Virus record (IMG/VR): IMGVR_UViG_3300031886_000039
Coordinates: 1-24,567 of that record
Source: a virus
Reading direction: 5' to 3' (one strand)
Length of the DNA stretch: 24,567 nt
Positions 6,851 through 14,784 of the stretch are shown here, piece after piece. A program made the position numbers and the translations under genes. The notes below the pieces were generated by a model. That model worked only from the letters and a program-made list of their open reading frames with translations. It made no database searches and was not told the origin of the DNA. Numbering within the stretch: position 1 is the stretch's first letter; each line of letters opens with the position of its first letter.

Positions 6851-8464
6851 GTGTCTAATTACAATTCACAACTCAAAGACGTAATGGGTGGGTACAATCC
6901 GCATAATGAGCTTTTATCATCCTCTCGCAAATTGGTCACCAAATGGGCGCCGACAGGCTTACTCGAAGGAATGGCAAATGAGAGTGAAACATCAGGTATG
7001 GCAGTATTGCTTGAAAACCAAGCAAAACAGCTTATCGATGAAGCTTCACAAGCAGGACAAAATGCAAATCAAGAACAGTGGAGTGGCGTAGCCCTTCCAT
7101 TGGTTCGTAGAATTTTCGCTGAACTTTCTGCGCAGGAATTTGTATCTGTACAACCTATGAACCTACCGTCTGGTCTGATTTTTTATCTAGACTTCAAGTA
7201 TGGTTCAACTATGCAAGGCGGAAAATTACACGCGAAAGATTCAGATCTTCACGGTAATACTTCCTCATCTGGCGATCCAGCTGGCGGCTTTTATGGCGGC
7301 GGCAAGTGGGGTTACTCGATCAATGATCAAGAAACAACCACAGCGAATGAAACGTTCGCAACAGCATCTGTTGCAGACGTACGTCATGATACTGCATTAA
7401 GTGCATCGGCAGCAGCCGGTCTCTTAAAAAAGATCACTTTTGATGCACCCACGGGTTCTGATAAAGATGGTGCAAGAGCATGGGCTATAACTGGCTCAAA
7501 TGTTCATGCAATTTACCCTGCATTTACATCTGTTTCCGGAAATACAGTCACTATGATTGTATCTGGTTCAGGTGCTGGTGGTGGTAACGCTGCTAGCAGT
7601 GAATGGCATCTTTGGTATCATTTAGCTCCAACAGACACCACTCGTGGTGACTTTGAAGCAGTATCTGAATCTGAAGGATCTAATCCTGAAGAAAAGAATG
7701 CTGGTATTCCAGAAGTAGACATCCAGATGAAATCTGTTGCGATTACTGCAAAGACTCGCAAACTGAAAGCTATCTGGACTCCTGAGCTTGCTCAAGATCT
7801 TAATGCATACCACGCTGTGGATGCAGAAGCAGAATTGACTTCTATGTTGTCTGAGTACGTATCAATGGAAATTGATATGGAAATCGTTGACATGTTGAAA
7901 CAAAATGCTTCAGCTAAGACTGAAAACTGGAGTGCAAAAGTAGGATTTGAATATCAATCTGGTACCAATTCATTTATTGAAGTATCAGCTGGTTCAAATG
8001 CTTACACTAAAGGCGACTGGTATCAGACCCTTGGTCATAAGTGTCAGTCAGTTTCTAACGCAATCCACAAGAAAACTCTTCGTGGTGGCGCAAACTTTAT
8101 GGTCGTAAGTCCTGAAGTTGCTACTATCCTTGAAGTAATTCCTGGATTTTCTACAGATTCTGATGCAGACGTAACCAAATCTTACGCAATGGGCGTTCAA
8201 AAGATTGGTTCACTAACAAACCGATTTAACGTGTACAAGAACCCTTATCTACAAGATGATCAAATCCTCTTGGGATTCAGGGGTGCTCAGTTCTTAGAAA
8301 CTGGCGCTGTATATGCACCTTACGTGCCTATGATCTTGACACCGGTTGTTTATGATCCAACCAACTTTACTCCACGTCGTGGTGTAATGACGCGCTATGC
8401 TAAGAAAATGGTAAGACCAGAGTTCTATGGCTTAGTAAACGTCGCAAATACAGATCAAGTTTAA
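6851..8464 (+). CDS. 23: Major capsid protein gp23 (GTG start)
   Basis: This is the HK97-fold hexamer-forming capsid protein. Signature segments are ALPLVRRIFAELSAQEFVSV, VQPMNLPSGLIFYLDFKYG, then IPEVDIQMKSVAITAKTRK, LKAIWTPELAQDLNAYHAV and AEAELTSMLSEYVSMEID, all typical of T4-like gp23. Its 537 residues compare with 521 in T4. The N-terminal propeptide should be removed by gp21. The best site is LIDE|ASQ, after Glu64, almost exactly where T4 gp23 is cut (Glu65). Start: GTG at 6851, 8 bases after the AGGAGA that overlaps the region just past the gp22 stop. Codons here look richer in C-ending forms than in neighbouring genes, as expected for the most abundant virion protein. A strong terminator follows. 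Confidence 0.97.
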   Translation: MSNYNSQLKDVMGGYNPHNELLSSSRKLVTKWAPTGLLEGMANESETSGMAVLLENQAKQLIDEASQAGQNANQEQWSGVALPLVRRIFAELSAQEFVSVQPMNLPSGLIFYLDFKYGSTMQGGKLHAKDSDLHGNTSSSGDPAGGFYGGGKWGYSINDQETTTANETFATASVADVRHDTALSASAAAGLLKKITFDAPTGSDKDGARAWAITGSNVHAIYPAFTSVSGNTVTMIVSGSGAGGGNAASSEWHLWYHLAPTDTTRGDFEAVSESEGSNPEEKNAGIPEVDIQMKSVAITAKTRKLKAIWTPELAQDLNAYHAVDAEAELTSMLSEYVSMEIDMEIVDMLKQNASAKTENWSAKVGFEYQSGTNSFIEVSAGSNAYTKGDWYQTLGHKCQSVSNAIHKKTLRGGANFMVVSPEVATILEVIPGFSTDSDADVTKSYAMGVQKIGSLTNRFNVYKNPYLQDDQILLGFRGAQFLETGAVYAPYVPMILTPVVYDPTNFTPRRGVMTRYAKKMVRPEFYGLVNVANTDQV

Positions 8465-8490
8465 CAACTAGTCTTATTTGCAATCTATTA

Positions 8491-8517
8491 AAGGGGCTCT
8501 TTTTGAGCCCCTTTTTT
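8491..8517 (+). terminator. Rho-independent terminator after gp23
   Basis: A perfect 7-bp stem, GGGGCTC (8493-8499) with GAGCCCC (8505-8511), closes a TTTTT loop and is followed by six Ts (8512-8517). The two As at 8491-8492 can extend the stem into the T tract. It lies 26 bases after the gp23 stop. This is the only convincing intrinsic terminator in the window and separates the head block from the neck block. Confidence 0.95.
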
Positions 8518-8546
8518 ATTTCGTTATACTATTATGATTTCTTTGA

Positions 8547-8554
8547 TATTTATA
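8547..8554 (+). promoter_or_regulatory. TATTTATA box upstream of the gp13-like gene
   Basis: An exact TATTTATA, 35 bases before the ATG at 8590 and just after the gp23 terminator. Since the terminator should stop transcription from upstream, a new promoter is needed here, which makes this copy the most persuasive of the set. Confidence 0.5.
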
Positions 8555-8589
8555 AAAGGAAAGAAATATTTCTAATTGGAGAATAAAAT

Positions 8590-9741
8590 ATGGCTGTACC
8601 AATATGGCAAGGAAGTAGTTCATTTTCAGCAGGTAACACTCCTTATGGGTTTTATGATACTGATAGTGACTATGCAACATCAATAGATAAGTTCGCAGAC
8701 TGGTCTGCAAGAAGGCTAGGCTACCCTATTGTCGACATTGAAATGCAATCTGGATCTTTTTACGCCTGTTTTGAAGAAGCAGTTACTGAATATAGCGCTC
8801 AAGTTAATCAGTTTAATATAAGAGATAATCTACTGCACTTACAAGGACAATCAACAGGCTCAAATTTATCTGGTAAAAAAGTAACGCCAACACTTGGCAG
8901 GACTATATTCTTAAGCCAACAATACGGAACTGAAGCAGGAGCCGGAGGTTTTGTTGACTGGAAAAAAGGAAGTATTAGTGCAATATCCGGTACACAAGAA
9001 TATGATCTTAATGCTTTATATGGCGCTGCATCTGAATCAGGTGCTGCTATGGAAATTAAGAAAGTTTACCATGATAGCACACCAGCAGTAAACAAATATT
9101 ATGATCCTTACGCAACCACAGGATTTAATACTGCAAATTTTCTTCAATCATTTGGCTTCGGTGATTATTCACCTGGTGTATCTTTTACTCTAATGCCAGT
9201 ATTTGAAGATTTATTGAGAATACAATCTATAGAATTTAATGACATGGTAAGAAAATCTCAATATTCATTTACACTAGTTAATAACAAATTAAGACTATTT
9301 CCTAAGCCAACCACAAATCACAAATTATATTTTGACTATATACTAACGTCTGAAAGAAGTAATACACTAGTAACAGGAAGCGGTGAGCAACCAAATGTAA
9401 TTTCAGACTATTCTAATGCACCCTATGATAATATGGAGTATCAATTTATCAATGATGTAGGTAAACAGTGGATTAGAAAATATGGATTAGTGTTATGTAA
9501 AGAGCTTTTAGGTAATATTAGAAGTAAGTTTGGGTCAATACCCATACCTGGTTCTGAATTTACAATGGATGGCGAGACACTCAGATCAGAGGCAGCGTCA
9601 GATAAAGAAATACTCATCTCAGAATTAAGAGAAACACTAGAACAAACTAGCAGACGTGTACTAATGGAAACAGATAGTGAAGAAAGTATGCGACTACAAG
9701 AAAAACTTAACAAAGTACCACTTAATATTTATGTAGGATAA
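8590..9741 (+). CDS. 13: gp13-like neck (head completion) protein
   Basis: This is probably the T4 gp13-type neck protein, which joins gp14 under the portal to close the filled head. The key segment is FADWSARRLGYPIVDIEM (residues 35-52), followed by an amphipathic helix (FEEAVTEYSAQVNQF), which parallels the gp13 pattern of an N-terminal aromatic, R-x-LG-x-P-V-V and an EA-rich helix. A middle beta-rich part includes GTQEYDLNAL, and the C-terminal helical part (SEEIL-type helix, SRRVLMETDSEESMRLQEKL) is hydrophilic. At 383 residues it is longer than T4 gp13 (309). The SD is TTGGAG. Four bases separate it from the next gene, consistent with a 13-14-15 operon. The assignment rests on the N-terminal motif plus order; a more general connector label is the alternative. 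Confidence 0.75.
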   Translation: MAVPIWQGSSSFSAGNTPYGFYDTDSDYATSIDKFADWSARRLGYPIVDIEMQSGSFYACFEEAVTEYSAQVNQFNIRDNLLHLQGQSTGSNLSGKKVTPTLGRTIFLSQQYGTEAGAGGFVDWKKGSISAISGTQEYDLNALYGAASESGAAMEIKKVYHDSTPAVNKYYDPYATTGFNTANFLQSFGFGDYSPGVSFTLMPVFEDLLRIQSIEFNDMVRKSQYSFTLVNNKLRLFPKPTTNHKLYFDYILTSERSNTLVTGSGEQPNVISDYSNAPYDNMEYQFINDVGKQWIRKYGLVLCKELLGNIRSKFGSIPIPGSEFTMDGETLRSEAASDKEILISELRETLEQTSRRVLMETDSEESMRLQEKLNKVPLNIYVG

Positions 9742-9745
9742 ACCA

Positions 9746-10231
9746 ATGGCCGGAAGATTTATCAGATCAAGAGATTTAAATTTCTTTGATACAATTAATA
9801 AAGAGCTTTTAGGGGACCCTGTAAATAATAAAACAGGCGTTATAAATCAAGAAGTCGTAATTTATAAAGTCTCTGTTTATGAAACAGAAACCAATTTTTA
9901 TGGTGAAGCATCTCAAGGAAGATCATATCAAAACGGTGTTAAATTAGCATGTCTTATAGAAGCAGAAGATTTTGATTTTGAAACATCAGAGTTTGGACCA
10001 GATTCAAATCAAAATGCAACATTTTCATTTCTTAGACAATCATTAATAGATTCCGGAGATTTTGTTCCTGACTTAGGGGATGTAATAGACTGGAACTATA
10101 CTTATTGGGAAATAAATTCTATTAATGAGAACCAATTAGTAGGTGGGCAAGCCAATCAAAATCATTCTGTTGTTGTGACAGCATTCTTATCAGAGCAATC
10201 TAGAGTTAATATTCAAAGAATAAGGGGTTAA
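9746..10231 (+). CDS. 14: gp14-like neck / head-tail connector protein
   Basis: This is a 161-residue beta-rich protein lying between gp13-like and gp15-like genes, the place of T4 gene 14. It contains VVIYKVSVYETETNFYGEAS near residue 38, then LACLIEAEDFDFETSEFGPD, and a C-terminal beta core with PDLGDVIDWNYTYWEINSI. The arrangement suits a neck subunit that binds gp13 and the tail terminator. It is shorter than T4 gp14 (256), so the identification depends largely on position and on a remembered resemblance to marine phage gp14 proteins. The start has AGGAT about 7 bases upstream, and the stop is two bases before the first gp15-like ATG. No signal peptide or membrane helix is present. Confidence 0.65.
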   Translation: MAGRFIRSRDLNFFDTINKELLGDPVNNKTGVINQEVVIYKVSVYETETNFYGEASQGRSYQNGVKLACLIEAEDFDFETSEFGPDSNQNATFSFLRQSLIDSGDFVPDLGDVIDWNYTYWEINSINENQLVGGQANQNHSVVVTAFLSEQSRVNIQRIRG

Positions 10232-10233
10232 TT

Positions 10234-11016
10234 ATGGCTAAGATTATCCCTGCAAATATACAATCAGATGCAGATAAAAGAAATAGAGGGGAGGACGTCT
10301 CTAGATTAAAAGATAAAACTTCAAACTTTTCAATCGGTCTTTTAGAAATCGATTCTGCATTATTTTATTATTTTAAAAATGTTATAAAGCCCATGATTAA
10401 GGAGGCAGGTGAACAAGTTGAGGTTCCTGTAATATATGCAAATTCTGAAAGATGGAAGTCAATCAAGAAAGATGGATGGATTAGAGACATAAAAAGAAAA
10501 ATTATCACACCTGCAATAGCATTTAGAAGAACTAGTTTTGCTAAGGATGCTAGCATGCCTGTTGATAAGCTAGACCCTTCAAACCCAAAGCTTCATCAAA
10601 CATTTGAGTCTCGTTACACAAATGAAAATCGCTATGATAATTTTTCTGCTACAAGAGGAATAATACCAAAGAAAGAATTACATAGTATTGCTGTCCCTGA
10701 TTATATAACGCTAAGTTATGATTTTACTGTATGGACAGCATTTACTGATCAACAAAATTCCATAGTTGAAAAAATCAACTGGTCAGAAGGATCGTATTGG
10801 GGAGAACCCGGAAAATTTAGATTCATGGCAACAATAGATAGTTTTGAAGATGCAAGTGAATATGATGAAACACAGAGAAATATAAAGACAAATTTCTCAG
10901 TGACACTAAAAGGCTATTTAGTACCTGCACACTTTGATAAAATTGTTACAACACAAAAATCACTCACAAAAAAGACAATCATAGTTGGTGATGTCGTAAC
11001 AAATCAATCATTATAA
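10234..11016 (+). CDS. 15: Tail terminator / sheath stabiliser gp15, first copy
   Basis: This is a T4 gp15-type protein, the ring capping the contractile tail and attaching it to the neck. Its 260 residues match T4 gp15 (272). Diagnostic features are VPVIYANSERW (residues 64-74), a following RKIITPAIAFRRTSF segment, the DYITLSYDFTVWTAFTDQQN core (around 163-182) and the closing NIKTNFSVTLKGYLVP. The equivalent T4 stretches are VPITYASKEHF, the Y-x-L-x-I-F-T-R-Y strand and the E-W-S-L-T-F-E-V-N-G-W-M-Y-P end. SD AAGGGG is good. Its stop overlaps the next ATG (TAATG). The next gene encodes a clear paralogue, about 60% identical by eye and ungapped over 230 residues. Which copy is the real cap cannot be decided here; this one has the normal length. 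Confidence 0.88.
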   Translation: MAKIIPANIQSDADKRNRGEDVSRLKDKTSNFSIGLLEIDSALFYYFKNVIKPMIKEAGEQVEVPVIYANSERWKSIKKDGWIRDIKRKIITPAIAFRRTSFAKDASMPVDKLDPSNPKLHQTFESRYTNENRYDNFSATRGIIPKKELHSIAVPDYITLSYDFTVWTAFTDQQNSIVEKINWSEGSYWGEPGKFRFMATIDSFEDASEYDETQRNIKTNFSVTLKGYLVPAHFDKIVTTQKSLTKKTIIVGDVVTNQSL

Positions 11017-12302
11017 TGCCAAAATTAGTACCAGCAAACAGACAGACAGCAGCTGATAAAATAAACAGAGGCAGAGAAATATCAAGAATTGGTGATAAGA
11101 TTCGTGGCTTATCTGTTGGTTTACTAGATATAGATTCTGCCCTTCATTGGTATTTTAATAATATAATAAAGCCGGATATTAAAGAGGCAGGTGAGCAAGT
11201 TAAGGTACCAATAATGTATGCAAATCCTGAGAAGTGGTATGCAATACAGCGTCAAGGATTTGTAAGGGATAAAAAAAGAAAAATTATTTGTCCTGTTATA
11301 GTTTTTAGAAGAACATCTATGACAAAAGATACAACAGTCCCAGTTGACAAACTAGATCCTACAAATCCAAAATTACATCATATTTTTCAATCTAATTATA
11401 GCAAGGTAAACCGTTATGATAAATTTTCTGCAACAAAGGGAACAATACCAAAAAAAGAAATGTACTCTGTTGCTGTGCCTGACTATGTTGTTTTAAGTTA
11501 TGACTTTACAATATGGACAAGTTTTACAGATCAAATGAATGGTATTATTGAAAAAATTAATTGGTCAGAGGGGTCATATTGGGGTGAGACAGGTAAGTTT
11601 AGATTTAGGGCAACAATAGATAGCTTTGATGATGCTAGTGAGTTTGAAGAAAATAGAAGGAATATAAAGACAAATTTTTCTGTAACATTAAATGGATATT
11701 TGCTACCTGATTCATATCCACCAACAGCAGACACAACACAACAATTCATTACACCAACACAGATGGTGATGAATGAGAATGTAGATTCTACAATAGTAAC
11801 ACCTGATCCAGGAATTGTAGGCACAGGGACAACAACTATTATGGGAGGCGGAGGCGGATCATCAGAAAGTTCTGGAGGTGGTACTGGAACTGGTAGTATG
11901 GAAGTTTTAACATTACAACCTGGAAATAATTTAGTTTTTAACAACATATATTATGATGGCACAACATCAGTCACCGAAACAATAGGGATATCAGACAATC
12001 CCGTATTTACATCATTATCAGCATCATATATCTCTGCTTCAAATATAAATTTATCAGGTGATTTAGAGGTTGCAGGTAGTATTACAGCTAAAGAATTTTA
12101 TACACAATATATTACCTCGTCTGTTATTTTTCAAAGTGGATCAACACAATTTGGTGACTCAGCTGATGATACTCACCAATTTACGGGTAGCATTTTATTA
12201 GATGGTGCTATAACAGCTGCTACAACTGGCTCATTTGGTTATATAGAAGTTGCAGGACAGTCAGTTGTATCAAATGTTGTAATCGATGGTGGTTCTTTTT
12301 AG
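11016..12302 (+). CDS. Second gp15 copy fused to a fibre-type C-terminal domain
   Basis: Residues 1 to about 236 are a complete gp15-like tail-terminator domain (VPIMYANPEKW, DYVVLSYDFTIWTSFTDQMN, NIKTNFSVTLNGYLLP), collinear with the preceding gene. A Thr/Pro-rich linker and a Gly/Ser run (GGGGGSSESSGGGTGTG, from about residue 276) follow. The last 130 residues are fibre-like beta repeats: DNPVFTSLSASYISASNINL, LEVAGSITAKEFYTQYI, and [16 protein letters not shown], a module shared with four downstream adhesin genes. No obvious SD precedes the ATG, which overlaps the upstream stop, so translation is probably coupled. The natural reading is a collar or tail-top subunit that displays an adhesin or whisker-like appendage. 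The alternative is that it binds adhesins through the shared module. The structure is seen; the role is inferred. Confidence 0.88.
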   Translation: MPKLVPANRQTAADKINRGREISRIGDKIRGLSVGLLDIDSALHWYFNNIIKPDIKEAGEQVKVPIMYANPEKWYAIQRQGFVRDKKRKIICPVIVFRRTSMTKDTTVPVDKLDPTNPKLHHIFQSNYSKVNRYDKFSATKGTIPKKEMYSVAVPDYVVLSYDFTIWTSFTDQMNGIIEKINWSEGSYWGETGKFRFRATIDSFDDASEFEENRRNIKTNFSVTLNGYLLPDSYPPTADTTQQFITPTQMVMNENVDSTIVTPDPGIVGTGTTTIMGGGGGSSESSGGGTGTGSMEVLTLQPGNNLVFNNIYYDGTTSVTETIGISDNPVFTSLSASYISASNINLSGDLEVAGSITAKEFYTQYITSSVIFQSGSTQFGDSADDTHQFTGSILLDGAITAATTGSFGYIEVAGQSVVSNVVIDGGSF

Positions 12303-12323
12303 TAATTTTCATATTTAATTAAG

Positions 12324-12367
12324 AGGCTATATAGCCTTACAAAAACATTACTTTGGGTATATACCCA
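12324..12367 (+). promoter_or_regulatory. Twin perfect palindromes in the leader of the 12393 gene
   Basis: Two 14-base perfect palindromes sit 16 bases apart: AGGCTATATAGCCT (12324-12337) and TGGGTATATACCCA (12354-12367). As RNA each forms a 5-bp stem with the same ATAT loop. They lie in the 90-base gap before the ATG, ahead of the SD TAGGAG. They could be a paired protein-binding site or mRNA-stabilising hairpins. There is no T tract, so a terminator is unlikely. Confidence 0.5.
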
Positions 12368-12392
12368 TTCAACTTAGGAGAGCTATTATATA

Positions 12393-12845
12393 ATGGCACA
12401 GACTGTTAAGCTTAAGAGGTCTGCAATCGCGGACAAAGTTCCAGATACAGGTTCTATGTCTCTAGGAGAATTAGCTGTTAATACAAAAGATGGCAAATTA
12501 TATTTCCTTAAAGAAGATGGAACAAAAACTGTAGAATCAATTCTTACAACATCAGCACCGATTACCGGATCACTACAAATAGACACATTGACTGTGAATA
12601 CTGATTTTAACTATGGTAGTACTGTATGGAACGAGAATAGTGGAATAAATGAGTTAACAGGTTCTAGCTTTTTATTTAAGTCTGGCACACCGCCAGAATT
12701 AGAAATATATAATGGTTCCGATGAATTGGTATTTAAAGTAGACAGCAAGGTTGTTGTATTTAGCCCATTGAATGTTACACCAAACGCTGTTGCAGGCGGA
12801 ATGTTTTACTCCGGAAGCAATGAGTGGTATTTAGGGCATGAATAA
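12393..12845 (+). CDS. Short fibre-type virion protein with tail-fibre N-terminal domain (150 aa)
   Basis: The N-terminal 45 residues follow a pattern common in phage tail fibre and tropism proteins: VKLKRSAIADKVPDTGSMSL, then GELAVNTKDGKLYFLKEDGT. It is a small beta domain, often used at the base of fibres. The rest is beta-rich: SGTPPELEIYNGSDELVFKV, and ends with GGMFYSGSNEWYLGHE. There is no enzymatic motif or signal peptide. At 150 residues it is much shorter than a full fibre, so it may be an attachment or tip subunit. The SD TAGGAG is strong and the leader holds two palindromes. It is the first gene of the adhesin cluster. Confident as a virion-associated structural protein, less so for the exact role. 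Confidence 0.7.
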   Translation: MAQTVKLKRSAIADKVPDTGSMSLGELAVNTKDGKLYFLKEDGTKTVESILTTSAPITGSLQIDTLTVNTDFNYGSTVWNENSGINELTGSSFLFKSGTPPELEIYNGSDELVFKVDSKVVVFSPLNVTPNAVAGGMFYSGSNEWYLGHE

Positions 12846-12879
12846 TGCATTTAAGTAAATTAATAATTCATTGCTTCAA

Positions 12880-12887
12880 TATTTATA
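12880..12887 (+). promoter_or_regulatory. TATTTATA box upstream of the 12958 fibre gene
   Basis: An exact TATTTATA in the 112-base gap, 70 bases before the ATG at 12958. The rest of the gap holds AT-rich sequence and the SD AGAGGAG. A 36-codon frame spans this gap but looks fortuitous. Confidence 0.4.
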
Positions 12888-12957
12888 ACAGAATTAATAT
12901 ATTCATCGAATCAGAAGATCTGTGTTCTTTGAATCCCATTCTTAGAGGAGAATAAAA

Positions 12958-14754
12958 ATGGCAAATTGGAAAAAGGTAATCGTAAGTGGTTCAGCACCGG
13001 AACTAGCTAGCGTAGTACTTGACACAGACTTAGCAGTTTTACATGGAGGTACTGGAGCATCATCTCAGGCGGGCGCCAGAACAAATTTAGGATTAGTAAT
13101 CGGAACAAATGTGCAAGCATACGACGCTGATTTAACTGATATAGCTGCTTTAGCTAAAACTAATGGTAATTTTATTGTTGGTGATGGTAGTAATTTTGTA
13201 GCTGAAAGTGGTGATACAGCAGCAACATCATTAGGATTAGGTGCAGCAAGTGCAGCTTCATTTGGTACAGTAACAACTACAGGAAATATTGTCAGTACAG
13301 GTGGTGTTGGTACAAAGATCTCAGGATCAATCAACTCAACTGGTTCATTTGGATTACTTCAAGGTGATGGTTCAGGAATAACAAATTTAACATCTGCAGC
13401 AATTTCTACTTATACAAACGGTGGAACGTCAGATAGAATACTAACTTCCAACGGTTCATCAGCAGTAAATGCAGAAGCTACCTTAACTCATGACGGAAGC
13501 ACATTTACAGTAACTGGTGCTCAATCAATTTCCGGAAATCTTCTCAGTACAGGCGGTGTTGGTACAAAGATCTCAGGATCAATCCACTCAACTGGTTCAT
13601 TTGGTAGAGTAGAAGCAACAAAATTTGTTGGTGATGGCTCAGGATTAACAGGTGTAGCGCAAGATATTGATGCATTAGATCCATACGGAGCAGCAACATT
13701 ACATCAGACACAAGATAAATTCCAGGTATCTGATAATGGAACTGAAAAATCTATCACATTTAGTAATTTAGAAGATAGTATATTTGCAAATGTAACTGGT
13801 GGGGATGTACATATAGCAGCAGGTGGAGTAGCAACAATTCAGGGAACATCAGTAGAAACAAGTATGATAGCAAATGATGCTATTGATGGCACAAAATTAG
13901 CTGATGATGCTGTTAATAGTGAACATATTACAAATGCGTCAATAGACACTGCCCATATTGGTAATGATCAAATAACTAATGCTTTGATGGCTGATGATGC
14001 TATTGATTCTGCTCAATTAGCAGCTGCCTCAGTAGATTTAGCACATATGAGTGTTAATTCTATTGATAGTGATCAATACGTAGACCTCTCAATAGACACA
14101 ATACATATACGCGATTTACAAGTAACAACAGATAAACTAGCTGCAGACGCAATAACAAGTGCTAAAATAGCTGATGATCAAGTTGATACTGAACATCTTG
14201 CTAATGATGCTATAGAGACAGCAGCTATAGCCAATTTACAAGTAACAAAAGAAAAAGTAGCTAATAGCACTTTAACAGGAAATCAATTTCATGCTGATGT
14301 AGCAGGTTCAGGTATCGCTTTAAGTGGTGCAGCTTTGTCAGTTAATTTTTCTGAACTGGTCGCTGCAACACCTACTTTTCAAGACTTAACAATTACTGGT
14401 GACTTAACTGTTAGCGGTACTACAACAACGCTGGATACACAGAATCTTCTTGTTGAAGATAACTTTATTTTTGCAGGAACAGGATCTGCAGGTAATAGTT
14501 GGGATGGTGGTTTAATTGTCCAGAGTGGATCAGCTGATAAGTCAGGATCTGCTATTTATAGCGACTCATCAGAACATAGATGGGCAGTAGCAAAAGGTGT
14601 GCAAGCATCAGGATCAAACACAGTTGTTCCAGAAGCATTCGTAGGAACAGTAAACATAGATCAAGCCACTAACCCGAATTCTACTTCTGGTTCTTATGGC
14701 GAAGGTGAAATGTACATCACAGCAGCAGATGATATTTGGATTAGAGTCGGTTAA
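12958..14754 (+). CDS. Tail fibre / adhesin with 14 decapeptide repeats (598 aa)
   Basis: A modular fibre. The N-terminus MANWKKVIVSGS is shared with the 15089 protein and probably anchors it to the virion. Next comes the common fibre segment LAVLHGGTGASSQAGARTNL. Two copies of STGGVGTKISGSI.STGSFG follow, about 112 and 196 residues in, each leading to a GDGSG(I/L)T loop. From base 13873 to 14292 are 14 tandem decapeptides of form (N/D)-D-x-(I/V)-D-x-x-x-(L/I)-A, hydrophobic every fifth residue, giving a rod-like stalk. The C-terminal part has LTITGDLTVSGTTTTLDTQN, then LVEDNFIFAGTGSAGNSWDG, and ends GEGEMYITAADDIWIRVG, a common pattern in marine phage fibres. SD AGAGGAG is strong. Likely a trimeric receptor-binding or side fibre; the receptor is unknown. 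Confidence 0.85.
   Translation: MANWKKVIVSGSAPELASVVLDTDLAVLHGGTGASSQAGARTNLGLVIGTNVQAYDADLTDIAALAKTNGNFIVGDGSNFVAESGDTAATSLGLGAASAASFGTVTTTGNIVSTGGVGTKISGSINSTGSFGLLQGDGSGITNLTSAAISTYTNGGTSDRILTSNGSSAVNAEATLTHDGSTFTVTGAQSISGNLLSTGGVGTKISGSIHSTGSFGRVEATKFVGDGSGLTGVAQDIDALDPYGAATLHQTQDKFQVSDNGTEKSITFSNLEDSIFANVTGGDVHIAAGGVATIQGTSVETSMIANDAIDGTKLADDAVNSEHITNASIDTAHIGNDQITNALMADDAIDSAQLAAASVDLAHMSVNSIDSDQYVDLSIDTIHIRDLQVTTDKLAADAITSAKIADDQVDTEHLANDAIETAAIANLQVTKEKVANSTLTGNQFHADVAGSGIALSGAALSVNFSELVAATPTFQDLTITGDLTVSGTTTTLDTQNLLVEDNFIFAGTGSAGNSWDGGLIVQSGSADKSGSAIYSDSSEHRWAVAKGVQASGSNTVVPEAFVGTVNIDQATNPNSTSGSYGEGEMYITAADDIWIRVG
13292..13604 (+). repeat. 61-bp imperfect direct repeat inside the 12958 fibre gene
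   Basis: Copies at 13292-13352 and 13544-13604 differ at only two bases and are 252 bases (84 codons) apart, so the repeat keeps the frame. Each encodes STGGVGTKISGSI.STGSFG. Near-identity at the DNA level, including silent positions, points to recent duplication or gene conversion, and it could mediate in-frame deletion or expansion. Confidence 0.85.
13873..14292 (+). repeat. 14 tandem 30-bp units encoding decapeptides
   Basis: Fourteen consecutive in-frame 30-base units, from NDAIDGTKLA and DDAVNSEHIT to NLQVTKEKVA and NSTLTGNQFH. Positions 4 and 9 are nearly always hydrophobic, and residues 1-2 are often Asn/Asp or Ala/Asp. The DNA has diverged more than the protein pattern, so this is an old array held by structure. 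Confidence 0.85.
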
Positions 14755-14784
14755 CATAATTATATCTAAAAAGGGTTTCAAAAT

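Noticed and set aside
11531-11947. 138-codon minus-strand frame
   Set aside because: It lies wholly inside the gp15-fusion gene and its Pro/Val runs mirror the Gly/Thr-rich linker of the sense strand. No SD and no gene neighbours on that strand.
12845-12955. 36-codon frame starting at a TAATG overlap with the 12393 gene
   Set aside because: It spans the candidate TATTTATA box and the SD of the next gene and has no recognisable composition or SD. A chance frame in a regulatory gap is more likely.
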